This document shows positions 8,066-18,555 of a DNA stretch of 64,000 nt, piece after piece. The number at the start of each line of letters is the position of its first letter. The stretch's first letter is position 1. A program made the translations under genes and the position numbers. This DNA comes from Lachnospiraceae bacterium (GTDB lineage Bacteria > Bacillota > Clostridia > Lachnospirales > Lachnospiraceae). The notes beneath the pieces are model-generated. The model was not told the origin of the DNA and ran no database searches. It was given only the letters and a program-made list of their open reading frames with translations. The stretch covers positions 1 to 64,000 of the forward strand of contig JAAVHZ010000068.1 of NCBI GenBank assembly GCA_014799465.1, read 5' to 3'.

Positions 8066-8977
8066 ATGGAATATGCTTTACAGTTGGAAAATATAACCAA
8101 GATATATGGAAAGGAAAAGGCAGTTGACGATTTCAGCCTGTCCATTGAGAAAGGACACATATACGGACTTATTGGTCAAAATGGTGCGGGAAAAACAACT
8201 ATAATGAAAATGATTGCAGGTCTTGCATTACAGGATAGCGGAAACATAAAGATTTTTGGTGACAGCAGGAATCTGAATGAGCATCGGGGCAGAATGAGTT
8301 TTATGTTAGAAGCACCATATCTTGAGGGCAGTATGACTGCATATGAAAATCTCCAATATATCAGATATGTCAGAGGTGTTGCAAGTCAGGACAGAATTAG
8401 TGAAGTTCTTGAAATCATAGGGCTTACTGATACGGGAAAGAAAACCGTAAGAGGGTTTTCACTTGGTATGCGGCAAAGGCTGGGGATTGGAATGGCACTG
8501 CTTTCAAGTCCGGAGATTATGGTGTTGGATGAGCCTGTTAATGGGCTTGACCCAGAAGGAATTGTAGAAATACGGTGTATATTAAAAAGGCTTTGTGAGG
8601 AGCAGGGAATTACAATATTGATTTCCAGCCATCTGTTATCAGAATTATCAGAGCTTTGTACAGATTTTGTTATTATAAATAAAGGAAAGCTTATAGAGAA
8701 GTTATCGGAAAGTGAACTTAAGATACGGTGCAGAAACCACCTTACCATAAAGACGGATAAAATCGAACAGACAGCGGCTGTACTGGAAAAATGTTTGAAT
8801 ATAAAAGAGTATAAAGTAGTCCATGAAGATGAGATACAATTATATGAAAGACTGGATGATATAGAATTGGTATCAAAAACAATTACATCAAATGGTATGA
8901 TAATTACTAAGTTTGTCATAGAGGGTGAAAACCTTGAAGAATACTATCTTTCGAAAGTAGGTGATATCAATGAATAG
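8066..8977 (+). CDS. ABC transporter ATP-binding protein
   Basis: 303-aa cytosolic ATPase of a drug/peptide-type ABC-2 exporter. Walker A is GQNGAGKTT, signature SLGMRQRLG, Walker B IMVLDEPVNGLDPEG, and the H-loop ISSHLLSEL. The 80-residue C-terminal extension after the NBD is typical of lantibiotic-immunity-like and bacitracin-type ATPases. The start ATG has AGGAAAGGA upstream. Coupled with the permease (8-base overlap) and flanked by the two-component genes, it likely responds to an envelope-acting compound. Confidence 0.93.
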   Translation: MEYALQLENITKIYGKEKAVDDFSLSIEKGHIYGLIGQNGAGKTTIMKMIAGLALQDSGNIKIFGDSRNLNEHRGRMSFMLEAPYLEGSMTAYENLQYIRYVRGVASQDRISEVLEIIGLTDTGKKTVRGFSLGMRQRLGIGMALLSSPEIMVLDEPVNGLDPEGIVEIRCILKRLCEEQGITILISSHLLSELSELCTDFVIINKGKLIEKLSESELKIRCRNHLTIKTDKIEQTAAVLEKCLNIKEYKVVHEDEIQLYERLDDIELVSKTITSNGMIITKFVIEGENLEEYYLSKVGDINE

Positions 8978-9716
8978 ACTTATAAAAGCAGAATGGTATC
9001 GAATCAGGCATTCAACAGGTTTAATGACATGGATTATAGTTATTTGTATTATTTTATTTATTATGCCTGCAATGACAGATATACATTTTTACGAAAAGAC
9101 AGTATCACAAAATCTTATAATATTAAGTGATGTTACAACAACGTTTGGAATGATATTTACCGTAGTACTTATAAGCATATGCATTGGAATCAGTTATCAA
9201 AATAAAATTGCCTATTATGAGGTTATGCATGGGCATGATATTTGTGATATTCTTTTTAGCAAGCTGATTGTGTATGTATCTATGATGATGGCAGGAGTGG
9301 CAGTTCCATATGGTATTTTCCTTATGGTTATAGCATGGAAGAATGGAATGGGTGAATTGGATAAGATACCGCTTCGTATTATATTGTTCCTTATTATTTA
9401 CATTCATGTATGTGTAACAGCGGTACTCTTAACAACAAGCCTGCGTCATATAGCTGCTGCCGGCGTGGTGTTTTTACGTTTTGAGCTGGAAGGATTATCT
9501 GCACTGATTCCGGTTATTATCAGTGAATTTACAGAAATTAAAAGCAAAACTGCTGACAGGATATTGGAATGGTTTGTGACATCCCAATATGCAAAAATAC
9601 TGGGAGGAAAGATAGACAACCACATAATAGTATCAGTTATTTTCAGCTTTCTGTTGGAATTCGTATTATGGTTCACACTGTCATACATAGGTATGAAAAA
9701 GAAGAAATACAGATAA
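8970..9716 (+). CDS. ABC-2 type permease
   Basis: About 249-aa membrane protein with six predicted helices, starting with a helix at GLMTWIIVICIILFI, and including GMIFTVVLISICIGISY and the C-terminal IIVSVIFSFLLEFVLWF. It has the short-subunit ABC-2 layout and pairs with the upstream ATPase. The ORF track begins at a GTG (8961), but the ATG at 8970 sits at the right distance from AGTAGGTG and overlaps the end of the ATPase gene. Confidence 0.88.
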   Translation: MNRLIKAEWYRIRHSTGLMTWIIVICIILFIMPAMTDIHFYEKTVSQNLIILSDVTTTFGMIFTVVLISICIGISYQNKIAYYEVMHGHDICDILFSKLIVYVSMMMAGVAVPYGIFLMVIAWKNGMGELDKIPLRIILFLIIYIHVCVTAVLLTTSLRHIAAAGVVFLRFELEGLSALIPVIISEFTEIKSKTADRILEWFVTSQYAKILGGKIDNHIIVSVIFSFLLEFVLWFTLSYIGMKKKKYR

Positions 9717-9732
9717 GGATTTAGGTATTGTT

Positions 9733-10644
9733 ATGATTATATTGAGCGTAAGTTTATTTTTAGCTTTTATTATTTGTACAATTAGGCTTATTCAATTAAA
9801 AAAGCAGATAAAGAAATTTGCTAAAACAGTCAGGGAACTGAATAAGCCTGATTATAATAAGCCCATAAGTGTGGAAAATTTTGATAAAGATATTATTGAA
9901 CTTGCAAATGCATTAAATGGGCAGGTTGAAATGCGAAAAGAACTTTCTGCTCAATATGAAAATAGCAAAAAGCAGATAAAATATGTGATTGCGGGAATAT
10001 CGCATGACTTTCGTACCCCTCTCACTGCAATAAAAGGATATATGCAGATGATAGAAAAAAGTGATAATTTGTCCGAAACAGACAGGGAATATCTTTCTAT
10101 AGCAATTGAAAAGACTTCGTATCTGAAATCTTTATCAGATGATTTTTTTGAAATATCTGCATTAGAAGTAAATGAAGATGAAGTGGAAATGTCTCCTGTT
10201 AATCTGAATAATGTTCTTTCTGAAATTATTTTGGAACAGTATGACTGGATAACTGCAGGAGATTATAAAAGTGAATTCCGGCTTCCTGATGAAGATATTA
10301 TTATTAATACAAATGAACATTATCTAAAGAGAATCATAAATAATCTTTTTTCGAATGCCCGCAAATATGCAGTATCGTATTTGGGGCTCAAAGTATTTCA
10401 AGACAAAAACAAAATAGTGATAACCGTTGAAAATGATATGGAAAGCATTGATGATATAAATATAGACAGGATATTTGAACCATTTTACCGTGGAAATGCA
10501 CGAAGTAATAATGGAAGCGGACTGGGGCTTTATGTGGTAAAATGCCTTGCCGGAAAATTAGGTTTTAAAGTTGAAACAGAATGCAGAAAAGGTATATTTT
10601 TGATTAAAATCATGTGTTTTTTTAATGTTAAAAAAAATAATTAA
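9733..10644 (+). CDS. sensor histidine kinase with a single membrane helix
   Basis: 303 aa. Residues 1-22 form the only transmembrane helix; there is no extracellular sensor domain. The HisKA domain carries ISHDFRTPLT (H91), followed by the N-box NNLFSNARKYA, and the HATPase G2 box GSGLGLYVVK. Kinases with such small input domains commonly sense through a neighbouring ABC transporter, so the ABC pair between this gene and the response regulator is the likely sensor/effector. It starts 16 bases after the permease, in one operon. Confidence 0.93.
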   Translation: MIILSVSLFLAFIICTIRLIQLKKQIKKFAKTVRELNKPDYNKPISVENFDKDIIELANALNGQVEMRKELSAQYENSKKQIKYVIAGISHDFRTPLTAIKGYMQMIEKSDNLSETDREYLSIAIEKTSYLKSLSDDFFEISALEVNEDEVEMSPVNLNNVLSEIILEQYDWITAGDYKSEFRLPDEDIIINTNEHYLKRIINNLFSNARKYAVSYLGLKVFQDKNKIVITVENDMESIDDINIDRIFEPFYRGNARSNNGSGLGLYVVKCLAGKLGFKVETECRKGIFLIKIMCFFNVKKNN

Positions 10645-10772
10645 AAAAATTTTTAATTTGTGCAACATTTTTTAAACCCGGAAAGTGTTACTTATGAGAT
10701 CTCGAATTAAAGACATTCTACAGGTTGATGTGGGATTTGACAGTTGGGAAGAAAAAAGGAGAAATATAACTT

Positions 10773-13220
10773 ATGAAATCAAAGAAGATAATGGTAAGAA
10801 TTGCAGCTATGGGACTGGCGGCAGTCATGCTTACAGGCTGTGCCGGGAAGAATGTGGGAAGTTCGGTAGAAAACCAATCAGTATCAGAAGAGAAAAGTAC
10901 TAAAGGAAGTAACAAAAAAAGTAAGAATTCATCTTCTGACAGTCTGGTTCAGCAGATTAAAACAAAATATGCGAAAGAAGATAATTATGAATATGCAGAG
11001 CCGCTATATAACCTGCCGACAGACTATGTTTTCAAATTTGATGATTTTTCGGAAAAATTTTGGGAACTGGAAGAGAGTGAATGTTTTAAAGTGTTTGCAG
11101 ACAGCGAATTACAACAGTATGTTGATATTGGGGTTGAGAAAGACTATGATGAAAAGACTATAACCATAACTCCGGAGCTTGTATTTGATTTAAGGGAAAA
11201 GCAGGGAAATGTTGTAGGTGACGGCACATGGGGCAGCAAAAGCAAATTCTGGCTGGTACAGTATTATGATATGGAAACTGGCAGTAAATTGGATAAACCT
11301 ATAGTCACAGTGTTTACGATTGCCCGTGAGTTAGGAACTCCGACACTTACCCAGTCAGTACAGAACGACGGATATTATGCACTTAACTGGACGGCAGTTG
11401 AAGGTGCAGACTACTATGAAGTATATGAATATGACCCGGGTATGGATTATGCAACCCTTCAGTATACTACAGAAGGTACATCATGCAATTATAATGACCT
11501 TGAGTCGGCAAAACATTATGAAAAGCATTGGGAGGAAACCTATGGGGGAACATCCGTAGATACAGATGATAAATGGATAATGAATGAAATGATGGACTGC
11601 GTATACAGTTATTTTGTTGTTGCGAAATCTAATGATGATAAGTTTTCAGGAATGAGCAATATGTGTGCAACAGAAGATATAGCAGGTCAGATACCATTTA
11701 CTCTTAGTGATGAGTTTCCAAGGGAATATGAAGGAGATGATATACTTTCACTTCCGGCATATGTGGATATACAGATGGTTGATGAATCTGTGGGTCAGTT
11801 CCTCATTGATTATGATGGAGCAAAAGTCACTCTGTTATCCGATTACAGTATATTTGTTGAGGCAAAAATGAAGAACCTTCCACTTTCAATGATGCAGATA
11901 ACATTGAAGGGAGTGGATTGGGATACATTTTTAGCTGAAACCGATAAGTTAAAGGAAAGACAGCAAAAACTGATGACACAGTCTGTAACTTCTGATAAGG
12001 ATATAGATATACCATATGTCCCTGATAATAAACCGGGTGATTCCAAAGAGGATGAAACAGAGACAGAGGACGAAACTGAGACAGAGGATGAAACTGAGAC
12101 AGAGGACGAAACTGAGACAGAAGATGAAACTGTGACAGAAGATGAAACTGAGACAGAGGACGAAACTGAGACAGAGAGTGAAACAGAAACAGAGGATGAA
12201 ACTAAAAAAAATCAGAACCCAGATGTTTCAACAGAGCTTTCGGATACAATATATGCAAATACAGCATTAAGTGAGTGGATAGCACTTAATATGCTTAACC
12301 ATGAATCCACAATATCTCTGGATGATTTTAATGAAGCATCAGATTCAGATTATCTTATGGATGCACTGTTAGAGGCGTATACACAAAATCCGCTTATAGG
12401 CATTATGGATGCAGCAAGGTATAATTATGATACTAATAGTCTTGAGATTACTTATGTGATGTCAGCAGATGATACGGAATCAATGCAGAAAGATTCTCTG
12501 GAAAAGGCAGCAGAGATTGCGGGAGAAATTATAAAGTCAGAAATGAGCGATTATGAAAAGGAAGCTGCCATAAATGACTATATTTGCAAAAACGCTTCAT
12601 ATAATGAGGAAATCATTGAATATATTAACGAAGACGGTACGATTGATAGAGATGCGGTAAATAAGTTTTCTGCCTCTTTTACACCATATGGTATACTTGT
12701 AGACAATTATGGTGTATGTGAATCATATGCCGAAGCATTTTTGTTAATAGCAAGGGAAGCAGGCATAGAAGCAGTTATTGAAACTGGAAAACTTGATAAT
12801 GTGAATCATGAGTGGAACAGAGTTAAAATAGATGATTCATGGTATACACTTGATGTAACTAACAATGACAATGAATATATGCCTAACTGCTATTTTAATA
12901 TTCCTGATGAGGTTGCATCACAGATATTAATTGAAGACAAAGATGGATTTATAGATTCATATATTAGCAATTATACTTCAGAGGGTATGGAACACGAATA
13001 TTATAATATGAATAAACGTTATACTGAGAATGGAGAAGAAGCAATAAGTATGTTGTCAGAGCAGCTTAAATCAGGAGACAAGGCTGCAGTCAGGATGGAT
13101 TTGAGCTATGGCGGGGCTGATATAGCGGAAATAGTGCAGATGACTCTTAATAATGCAGAAGTGGAAAAGGCAATGTACTATTATAATGCAGGAGTCATAT
13201 CAATACTGAAAAATAGTTAA
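10773..13220 (+). CDS. lipoprotein with transglutaminase-like domain
   Basis: 815-aa lipoprotein. The lipobox is MLTGC (Cys 23). Residues about 190-310 include a fibronectin III-like stretch (YYALNWTAVEGADYYEVYEY); residues about 425-485 are an acidic DETETE repeat; the C-terminal part holds a transglutaminase-like fold with the Cys-His-Asp triad in YGVCESYAEAF (Cys about 649), VNHEWNRV and YTLDVTNN. RBS AAAAAAGGAG precedes the ATG. It is followed by an ECF sigma/anti-sigma pair. It may crosslink or cut peptide amides at the surface; that function is inferred from the fold only. Confidence 0.9.
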   Translation: MKSKKIMVRIAAMGLAAVMLTGCAGKNVGSSVENQSVSEEKSTKGSNKKSKNSSSDSLVQQIKTKYAKEDNYEYAEPLYNLPTDYVFKFDDFSEKFWELEESECFKVFADSELQQYVDIGVEKDYDEKTITITPELVFDLREKQGNVVGDGTWGSKSKFWLVQYYDMETGSKLDKPIVTVFTIARELGTPTLTQSVQNDGYYALNWTAVEGADYYEVYEYDPGMDYATLQYTTEGTSCNYNDLESAKHYEKHWEETYGGTSVDTDDKWIMNEMMDCVYSYFVVAKSNDDKFSGMSNMCATEDIAGQIPFTLSDEFPREYEGDDILSLPAYVDIQMVDESVGQFLIDYDGAKVTLLSDYSIFVEAKMKNLPLSMMQITLKGVDWDTFLAETDKLKERQQKLMTQSVTSDKDIDIPYVPDNKPGDSKEDETETEDETETEDETETEDETETEDETVTEDETETEDETETESETETEDETKKNQNPDVSTELSDTIYANTALSEWIALNMLNHESTISLDDFNEASDSDYLMDALLEAYTQNPLIGIMDAARYNYDTNSLEITYVMSADDTESMQKDSLEKAAEIAGEIIKSEMSDYEKEAAINDYICKNASYNEEIIEYINEDGTIDRDAVNKFSASFTPYGILVDNYGVCESYAEAFLLIAREAGIEAVIETGKLDNVNHEWNRVKIDDSWYTLDVTNNDNEYMPNCYFNIPDEVASQILIEDKDGFIDSYISNYTSEGMEHEYYNMNKRYTENGEEAISMLSEQLKSGDKAAVRMDLSYGGADIAEIVQMTLNNAEVEKAMYYYNAGVISILKNS
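12049..12204 (+). repeat. 18-bp tandem repeat encoding DETETE units
   Basis: Consecutive units near GAGGATGAAACTGAGACA encode a [DE]-E-T-E-T-E linker in the lipoprotein. Several adjacent units are almost identical in DNA, so this tract is likely to vary in copy number between strains. Confidence 0.85.
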
Positions 13221-13293
13221 TATATTTGCTTGAAAAATATATAAATTTCATTTATTCTGTTAAGAGTTAATTTTAATAACAAGGTAGGATAAA

Positions 13294-13800
13294 ATGAAAA
13301 TTATATGTGGAAACAATCAATTTGAAATGGAAAATATAGTGGATATGTATTCGGGGATGCTATACCGTCTGGCTATGACGAGGATGGGCAATAAGGAAGA
13401 TGCGGAAGAGGTTGTTCAGGATACATTTTTAAGACTCTTATATTACATAAAAAAAGGTAAAGGTTTTAATGATGAAGAACACCTGAAAGCGTGGCTTTTG
13501 ACAGTTGCCATAAACAGAGGGAAGTCAATAGTCAATATGTCATGGAATAAACGGACAGAAGGAATGGATGGGATAGCAGAGATGGCAGCACCTGAGAATC
13601 AGGCAGGGTATGCATATGAGTATGTAATGCGTCTGCCTGAAAAGTACAGGGTTGCGATTCAACTGTTTTACTATGAGCAGTTTACTACCGAGCAGATAGC
13701 AGCATTTATGAAAACAAAGCCGGCAACGGTACGTTCTTATCTGCACAGAAGCCGGGAAAAGCTTAGGAAAATGATGGAGGCCGATGGATATGTGGGATGA
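13294..13800 (+). CDS. ECF-type sigma-70 family sigma factor
   Basis: 168 aa. Region 2 is MYSGMLYRLAMTRMGNKEDAEEVVQDTFLRL, here seen as Sigma70_r2 with the DAEEVVQDTF motif; region 4 is RLPEKYRVAIQLFYYEQFTTEQIAAFM followed by the TVRSYLHRSREKLRK recognition helix. There is no region 1 or 3. It overlaps the downstream gene, which encodes a single-pass membrane protein likely to be the anti-sigma factor. Probable targets include the flanking exported-protein genes. Confidence 0.95.
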   Translation: MKIICGNNQFEMENIVDMYSGMLYRLAMTRMGNKEDAEEVVQDTFLRLLYYIKKGKGFNDEEHLKAWLLTVAINRGKSIVNMSWNKRTEGMDGIAEMAAPENQAGYAYEYVMRLPEKYRVAIQLFYYEQFTTEQIAAFMKTKPATVRSYLHRSREKLRKMMEADGYVG

Positions 13801-14347
13801 GAAAAAATTTTTTGAGGATTATGTAACAGAAACAGATAAAATTACACCGGATGAAGATTTTATAAATAACCTGAAAAAAGTGACATCAGAAGAATCACAT
13901 TCGAAGAGAAGTTCTACATGGGTGAAATATTGTGCTGCTGCGGCACTTGTAATGTTATGTGCAGGCTTAAGTTTTGTGACATGGAGACTTCAGTACAAAA
14001 ATAATGATTCGAAAACTGATTTGGGAAATGAAAAGCTTCATGCAGGTTCAAATAAAGAAGTACAATCAGGTGGAATGACAATCATTACTATTAAGACAAT
14101 ACTTAGTTACGTGGAAGACGGGACAATGAAAGTTGAAGATAAAGAGGGAAATGCAGTTGAGGAGAATATTCGTTCTGATTTAATAGAAATGTTGGAAAAG
14201 GCAGTTTCTACAGATGCCAAACCGACGGAGGATATGAAATATGATGAATATATATGCAAGGGAGCAACTAATATTAGTCTTAAAGTATATGAAGAGGGAT
14301 ATATAGTGGTTGAGGAGACTGGAATGGTATATAAAATAATCAATTAG
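13790..14347 (+). CDS. probable membrane anti-sigma factor
   Basis: About 185 aa with a cytosolic N-terminal helix bundle (DEKKFFEDYVTETDKITPDEDFINNL), one transmembrane helix at about 45-65 (YCAAAALVMLCAGLSFV), and an extracytoplasmic C-domain. No zinc-binding HxxxCxxC is present. The ORF track uses 13784; the ATG at 13790 is 9 bases from GGAGG and is preferred. It overlaps the sigma gene, the usual arrangement for sigma/anti-sigma pairs. Family assignment rests on context and topology. Confidence 0.75.
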   Translation: MWDEKKFFEDYVTETDKITPDEDFINNLKKVTSEESHSKRSSTWVKYCAAAALVMLCAGLSFVTWRLQYKNNDSKTDLGNEKLHAGSNKEVQSGGMTIITIKTILSYVEDGTMKVEDKEGNAVEENIRSDLIEMLEKAVSTDAKPTEDMKYDEYICKGATNISLKVYEEGYIVVEETGMVYKIIN

Positions 14348-14374
14348 TGTAAGTTGTGAAAAAGGAGAAAAAAT

Positions 14375-16012
14375 ATGAAAAGACTTATGAGGAAAAGGAT
14401 TGGGGCGAGGATAGCGTCATTGGCATTAGCGGCAGCAGTTATTACCGGCGGGCAATTTATGCAGGAGGTGCAGGCTGCGGATAAAACGACATTAAATAAT
14501 CCGGTAATGGAGGAAGACAGCACTGTGGAAGGAGGTCAGAAAGTGACTTGGGACTGCATATATTTAGGCAGTTACCCGCAGACTGAAATAAAAGATACAG
14601 ATAGTGAATATGATTCATTGAAAAATGCAAAAAAATGGGATAGTAATGGAGAAGCTGTCATAGATGGCGTAAAGTACCGCAGAATGCTAAAAGGTGATGC
14701 GGTCTATGCTGAAGATAATAGTGGAGGTCTTCTTTGTTACGATTGGAAAGACAGTACGACTTATCATTATTTTAGATATGAGCCGATTAAATGGAGAGTA
14801 TTGAAAACAGATGGCAAGAGCGCAATGCTGCTATCGGATATTGCATTGGATACCAGGAATTATTCTGAAGGATATGAAGGATTTGATGATATTGTATGGG
14901 AAAACAGTACTATACGAAGCTGGCTTAACGGATATAGTGGAGATGCAAATATAAGCGGTATCAGCTATAGTGGCAGAAATTTCATTAACAGTGCGTTTAA
15001 CACCAAAGAACAGTCGGCAATAATGAGTTCAAAAGTAGTAAATAATATAGTAGAAGGTGATGACAGTATAGGGGGAAATGATACCACTGATAAAATATTC
15101 CTGCTGTCATATGAAGAGGTATGCAGTAAAAAAGCAGTTCCTTATGGATTTCTGGCAGGAAAAGATATTTATGATGGAGCAAAAATATGTTATAGCAGTG
15201 ATTATGCAAAGGCAATGGGAGCTTTTATATCTACAGTAGATGAAAGCTGTTATTGGGGACTTCGCACACCGTTTGGTGAAAATTTTAATGTAGTCGAAGT
15301 TGAACCATATGGAAATGTGGATGTATCGGGATTCGGTATATCATCTAGCAGTTCTGTACGTGTGGCATTAAATCTCAGTCTTAAAGAATCCGGGCTCTAT
15401 ACATATGCGGGAACAGTAACCAGTGATGGAATAGAACAGGATCCGGTAGAAAAGAAGACGCAGATATTAAAAGTTACAAAATCATTTAATAAAACATATG
15501 GAGATAAGGCATTTAAACTGAATGCAAAGTTAACAAAAGGAAACGGAGCGTTGAAATATAGTTCTTCTGATAAAAAAGTGGTATCTGTAGACAAAGTGGG
15601 AAATGTAATGATAAAAGGAACAGGTATTTGTACAATAACAGTTACTGCAGATGCTACTAATGATTACAAGCAGGCATCAGCAAATATAACAATAACTGTA
15701 AATCCAAAGAAAAATACTTTATCAGGAGTTAAGGCAGCAGGAAGCAGAAAACTTAGTGTATCATGGAAAAAAGATACAAGAGGTACAGGATATGAACTTC
15801 AGTATTCTACTGATAAAAAGTTCGCTAAGAAAAAAACAACAACAGTGGATATTAAAAACAATAAGACGACATCTTATAAAATATCTAAGTTGACAAAAGG
15901 TAAGAAATATTATGTCAGGGTAAGGACATATAAAGCTGTTAAAGTAACTGGAAAAACGAAAAAACTTTATGGTAACTGGAGTGCAGTTAAACAGAGTTCT
16001 AAAATAAAATAA
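14375..16012 (+). CDS. secreted DUF6273-like protein with Ig-like and fibronectin III domains
   Basis: 545-aa exported protein with signal peptide 1-34 (ends VQA-A). The first half (about 60-350) has the WDCIYLGSYPQTE, IKWRVLKTDG, WENSTIRSWLNG and LLSYEEV motifs of the DUF6273 family found in many Lachnospiraceae exported proteins. A bacterial Ig-like domain (about 365-450) is followed by a fibronectin III domain (about 455-545: LSVSWKKDTRGTGYELQYS). RBS AAAGGAG. It closes the sigma-factor cluster and is followed by a terminator. Role unknown, probably cell surface. Confidence 0.87.
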   Translation: MKRLMRKRIGARIASLALAAAVITGGQFMQEVQAADKTTLNNPVMEEDSTVEGGQKVTWDCIYLGSYPQTEIKDTDSEYDSLKNAKKWDSNGEAVIDGVKYRRMLKGDAVYAEDNSGGLLCYDWKDSTTYHYFRYEPIKWRVLKTDGKSAMLLSDIALDTRNYSEGYEGFDDIVWENSTIRSWLNGYSGDANISGISYSGRNFINSAFNTKEQSAIMSSKVVNNIVEGDDSIGGNDTTDKIFLLSYEEVCSKKAVPYGFLAGKDIYDGAKICYSSDYAKAMGAFISTVDESCYWGLRTPFGENFNVVEVEPYGNVDVSGFGISSSSSVRVALNLSLKESGLYTYAGTVTSDGIEQDPVEKKTQILKVTKSFNKTYGDKAFKLNAKLTKGNGALKYSSSDKKVVSVDKVGNVMIKGTGICTITVTADATNDYKQASANITITVNPKKNTLSGVKAAGSRKLSVSWKKDTRGTGYELQYSTDKKFAKKKTTTVDIKNNKTTSYKISKLTKGKKYYVRVRTYKAVKVTGKTKKLYGNWSAVKQSSKIK

Positions 16013-16024
16013 TGAATAGTAATA

Positions 16025-16061
16025 GAGGACGTATATAGAAAAATATGCGTCTTCTTTTTTT
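16025..16061 (+). terminator. Rho-independent terminator
   Basis: A 12-bp stem (16025-16036 with 16043-16054, two G-T pairs) is followed by a run of T to 16061. Confidence 0.88.
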
Positions 16062-16165
16062 GTATTAAGTAAAAATACAAAATTCTTTCATTTTTTTATT
16101 TTAATTATAAGATATAAGTGATACAATTAATTATAACTAAAAACCGGTCATGATAAGGAGAAGAT

Positions 16166-17887
16166 ATGAAAAGAAAAGTGAGGAAAATCAGCATTAACTT
16201 GAAGATATTGCTGACATCAGGAATATTAATAATGCTTTTCACATTAATTTTGGGAATTGATTTTTACAGGGTAATGGAAAAAGAAATGGTTAAAATGGGT
16301 GTGGAACAGGCAGGAATAGTAGTAAGTTCAGTTGCAAAGGGACTTGATGTAGATTCTATGGAAGATATTAAACCGGGGGATGAATCTACATCAGAATACA
16401 AAAGTATACTTGATATATTAAGAAAGGCTAAGCAGGAGTATAATATGGCATATCTTTATACACTGACTACAGACGGAGAAAAAGTATATTATTGTATAGA
16501 TACTGATGAAAGCGATAATCAGTCAATGGTTGGTGATGAATTCAGCGAGAAATACGAATTGCTTGCAGAAGTATTTGAGGGGGATGTATTTGTACAGGAT
16601 TACATAGACCATACGGAAGATGGGGATTTGATAACAGCATATTATCCGCTTACAAACAGCAGCGGAAAAGTAGTTATGGTTCTTGGCTGTGATTATAATG
16701 CATCAGGTGTAACCCGGCAGTTAAATAGTATGAGAAATCAGATTATTGTTATTGCTTTAATAGGGCTTGCAGTTATGCTGGTATTATTAAGTCTGATTAT
16801 AAGAGGTATATTGAAAGGACTGTGGAAGGTCAACTCTAAAATCAGTGAGATTGTGAATAATGAAGGGGATTTAACACAAAGGCTTCAGATAAAATCAGGA
16901 GATGAAGTAGAAGCAATAGCTGAAAATGTAAATTCTCTGCTTGAATATATAAGAAATATTATGGTAAATATATCAGGAAATTCAGAGCAGCTTAGTGATT
17001 CAGCACATATTGTTGTGGAAAATATTTCGTCTGCAGAGGATAATATATCAGATGTTTCTGCAACAATGCAGGAGATGAGTGCCGCAATGGAAGAAACATC
17101 AGCTTCTCTTAACCAGGTACAGGAAGCAATATTTGATATATATGGCAGAATTGAAAGTATGGCAGGTGATGCTGAAAACGGCAGAAATATGACAGCGGAG
17201 ATTCGGGAAAGGGCAGAAAAGATTAATATTGCTGCTGAATCAGAACAGCATAAGGCATATGAAGAATCAGACAAAATAGCAATTTCTGTAAATGAGAAGA
17301 TTGAAAAGTCAAAGGAAGTAGAGCAGATTAACATACTCACTGATAAAATTATTGATATAACCCAGCAGACAAATCTTCTTGCATTAAATGCAAGTATCGA
17401 AGCGGCTAAGGCAGGAGAAACAGGAAGAGGATTTGCAGTTGTGGCTGACGAAATCGGAAAGCTGGCGGCTGATTCAGAGGAGGCAGCAACACAGATTCAG
17501 CAGGTTAGTAAACAGGTAATAAGTGCGGTAGAGGGATTGGCACAGGAGTCAAAACGTATGGTGAGTTTTATGGAAGAGACTGCCATGGATGGATACAAGA
17601 ATCTGCTTGATACAAGTAAGGATTATGAAAAGGATGCTGAGCATATATATGATGATATGAAAAGGTTTGCAGATAATTCCGAGCAGCTTCATGAGAGTAT
17701 TGACAGCATAAAAGAATCAATAGAAACCATTAATATAGCTGTAGAGGAAAGTGCAAAGGGAGTCGTAAGTGTAACAGAGATGTCTGTTGACCTGACAGGC
17801 AGAATGAATGATATTGATAATAAGGCACTTGAAAACATGGATATTTCAGAAGGACTTAAAAATCAGGTAGGAAAATTCAAATTGTAA
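16166..17887 (+). CDS. methyl-accepting chemotaxis protein
   Basis: 573-aa chemoreceptor. TM1 at about 12-30, an extracellular Cache-like ligand domain (about 31-190, with [13 protein letters not shown] and [20 protein letters not shown]), TM2 about 192-213, a HAMP domain ([16 protein letters not shown]), and a cytoplasmic signalling coiled coil whose tip is [20 protein letters not shown] and [20 protein letters not shown]. No other chemotaxis gene is nearby, so it is an orphan receptor. The ligand is unknown. Confidence 0.95.
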   Translation: MKRKVRKISINLKILLTSGILIMLFTLILGIDFYRVMEKEMVKMGVEQAGIVVSSVAKGLDVDSMEDIKPGDESTSEYKSILDILRKAKQEYNMAYLYTLTTDGEKVYYCIDTDESDNQSMVGDEFSEKYELLAEVFEGDVFVQDYIDHTEDGDLITAYYPLTNSSGKVVMVLGCDYNASGVTRQLNSMRNQIIVIALIGLAVMLVLLSLIIRGILKGLWKVNSKISEIVNNEGDLTQRLQIKSGDEVEAIAENVNSLLEYIRNIMVNISGNSEQLSDSAHIVVENISSAEDNISDVSATMQEMSAAMEETSASLNQVQEAIFDIYGRIESMAGDAENGRNMTAEIRERAEKINIAAESEQHKAYEESDKIAISVNEKIEKSKEVEQINILTDKIIDITQQTNLLALNASIEAAKAGETGRGFAVVADEIGKLAADSEEAATQIQQVSKQVISAVEGLAQESKRMVSFMEETAMDGYKNLLDTSKDYEKDAEHIYDDMKRFADNSEQLHESIDSIKESIETINIAVEESAKGVVSVTEMSVDLTGRMNDIDNKALENMDISEGLKNQVGKFKL

Positions 17888-17965
17888 TTGTAAAATATAT
17901 TGTATTGTCTGAGTATATAATGGACAGCCTTTTCAACTTCCGCATATGTGCTTAAAGGAAAGGGA

Positions 17966-18535
17966 ATGAACTACATGATATTGGAAACACATGAAAATGT
18001 AAATGAATATTTCACAGTGGAACAAATGTCACCGTTAGGCAGGATTTATATGGCAAGTGACGGAATTAACCTTACCGGTCTTTGGATAGAAAATCAAAAA
18101 TATTTTGCATCATCAGTTTTGAAAGAAGCAGTGAAAAAAGAGGATTTACCAATATTTGAAGATACAAAGCGTTGGCTGGACAGATATTTTGCAGGAAAAA
18201 AGCCACAGGTTTCAGAACTTAATTTAGCACCGGCAGGTGGGAAATTCCGTCAGGAAGTATGGAGTATTTTGTGTAGTATACCTTACGGAGAAATTATAAC
18301 ATATGGAGAAATAGCAGAGAAGGTTGCCGTTAAAATGAACAAAGAAAAAATGTCAGCACAGGCTGTCGGAGGGGCAGTGGGGCATAATCCCATATCAATT
18401 ATTATTCCATGCCACCGTGTAATCGGCAAAAATGGGAATCTTACAGGATATGCAGGAGGAATAGATCTGAAAATTAAGCTGTTGGAGCATGAAGGTGTGG
18501 ATATGTCTTCGCTATTTGTACCACAATATCAGTAA
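17966..18535 (+). CDS. ogt: methylated-DNA--[protein]-cysteine S-methyltransferase
   Basis: Suicide repair protein that removes alkyl groups from O6-alkylguanine. The active-site motif is IIPCHRVIG; the helix-turn-helix segment reads GEIITYGEIAEKV, and AVGGAVGHNPISI precedes the active site. About 189 aa, normal for Ogt. The ORF track starts at a GTG (17948); ATG at 17966 (or 17975) follows AAAGGAAAGGGA. It forms a likely transcript with the ArsC-like gene 20 bases downstream. Confidence 0.95.
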   Translation: MNYMILETHENVNEYFTVEQMSPLGRIYMASDGINLTGLWIENQKYFASSVLKEAVKKEDLPIFEDTKRWLDRYFAGKKPQVSELNLAPAGGKFRQEVWSILCSIPYGEIITYGEIAEKVAVKMNKEKMSAQAVGGAVGHNPISIIIPCHRVIGKNGNLTGYAGGIDLKIKLLEHEGVDMSSLFVPQYQ

Positions 18536-18555
18536 ATGAGTAAAGGAGTAGTATT

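Noticed and set aside
10685-10903. 72-aa ORF before the lipoprotein
   Set aside because: It overlaps the lipoprotein start in another frame and has no RBS or protein-like pattern.
16885-17340. 151-aa minus-strand ORF over the chemoreceptor gene
   Set aside because: Antisense shadow of the coiled-coil coding region, Ser/Ile-rich, no RBS.
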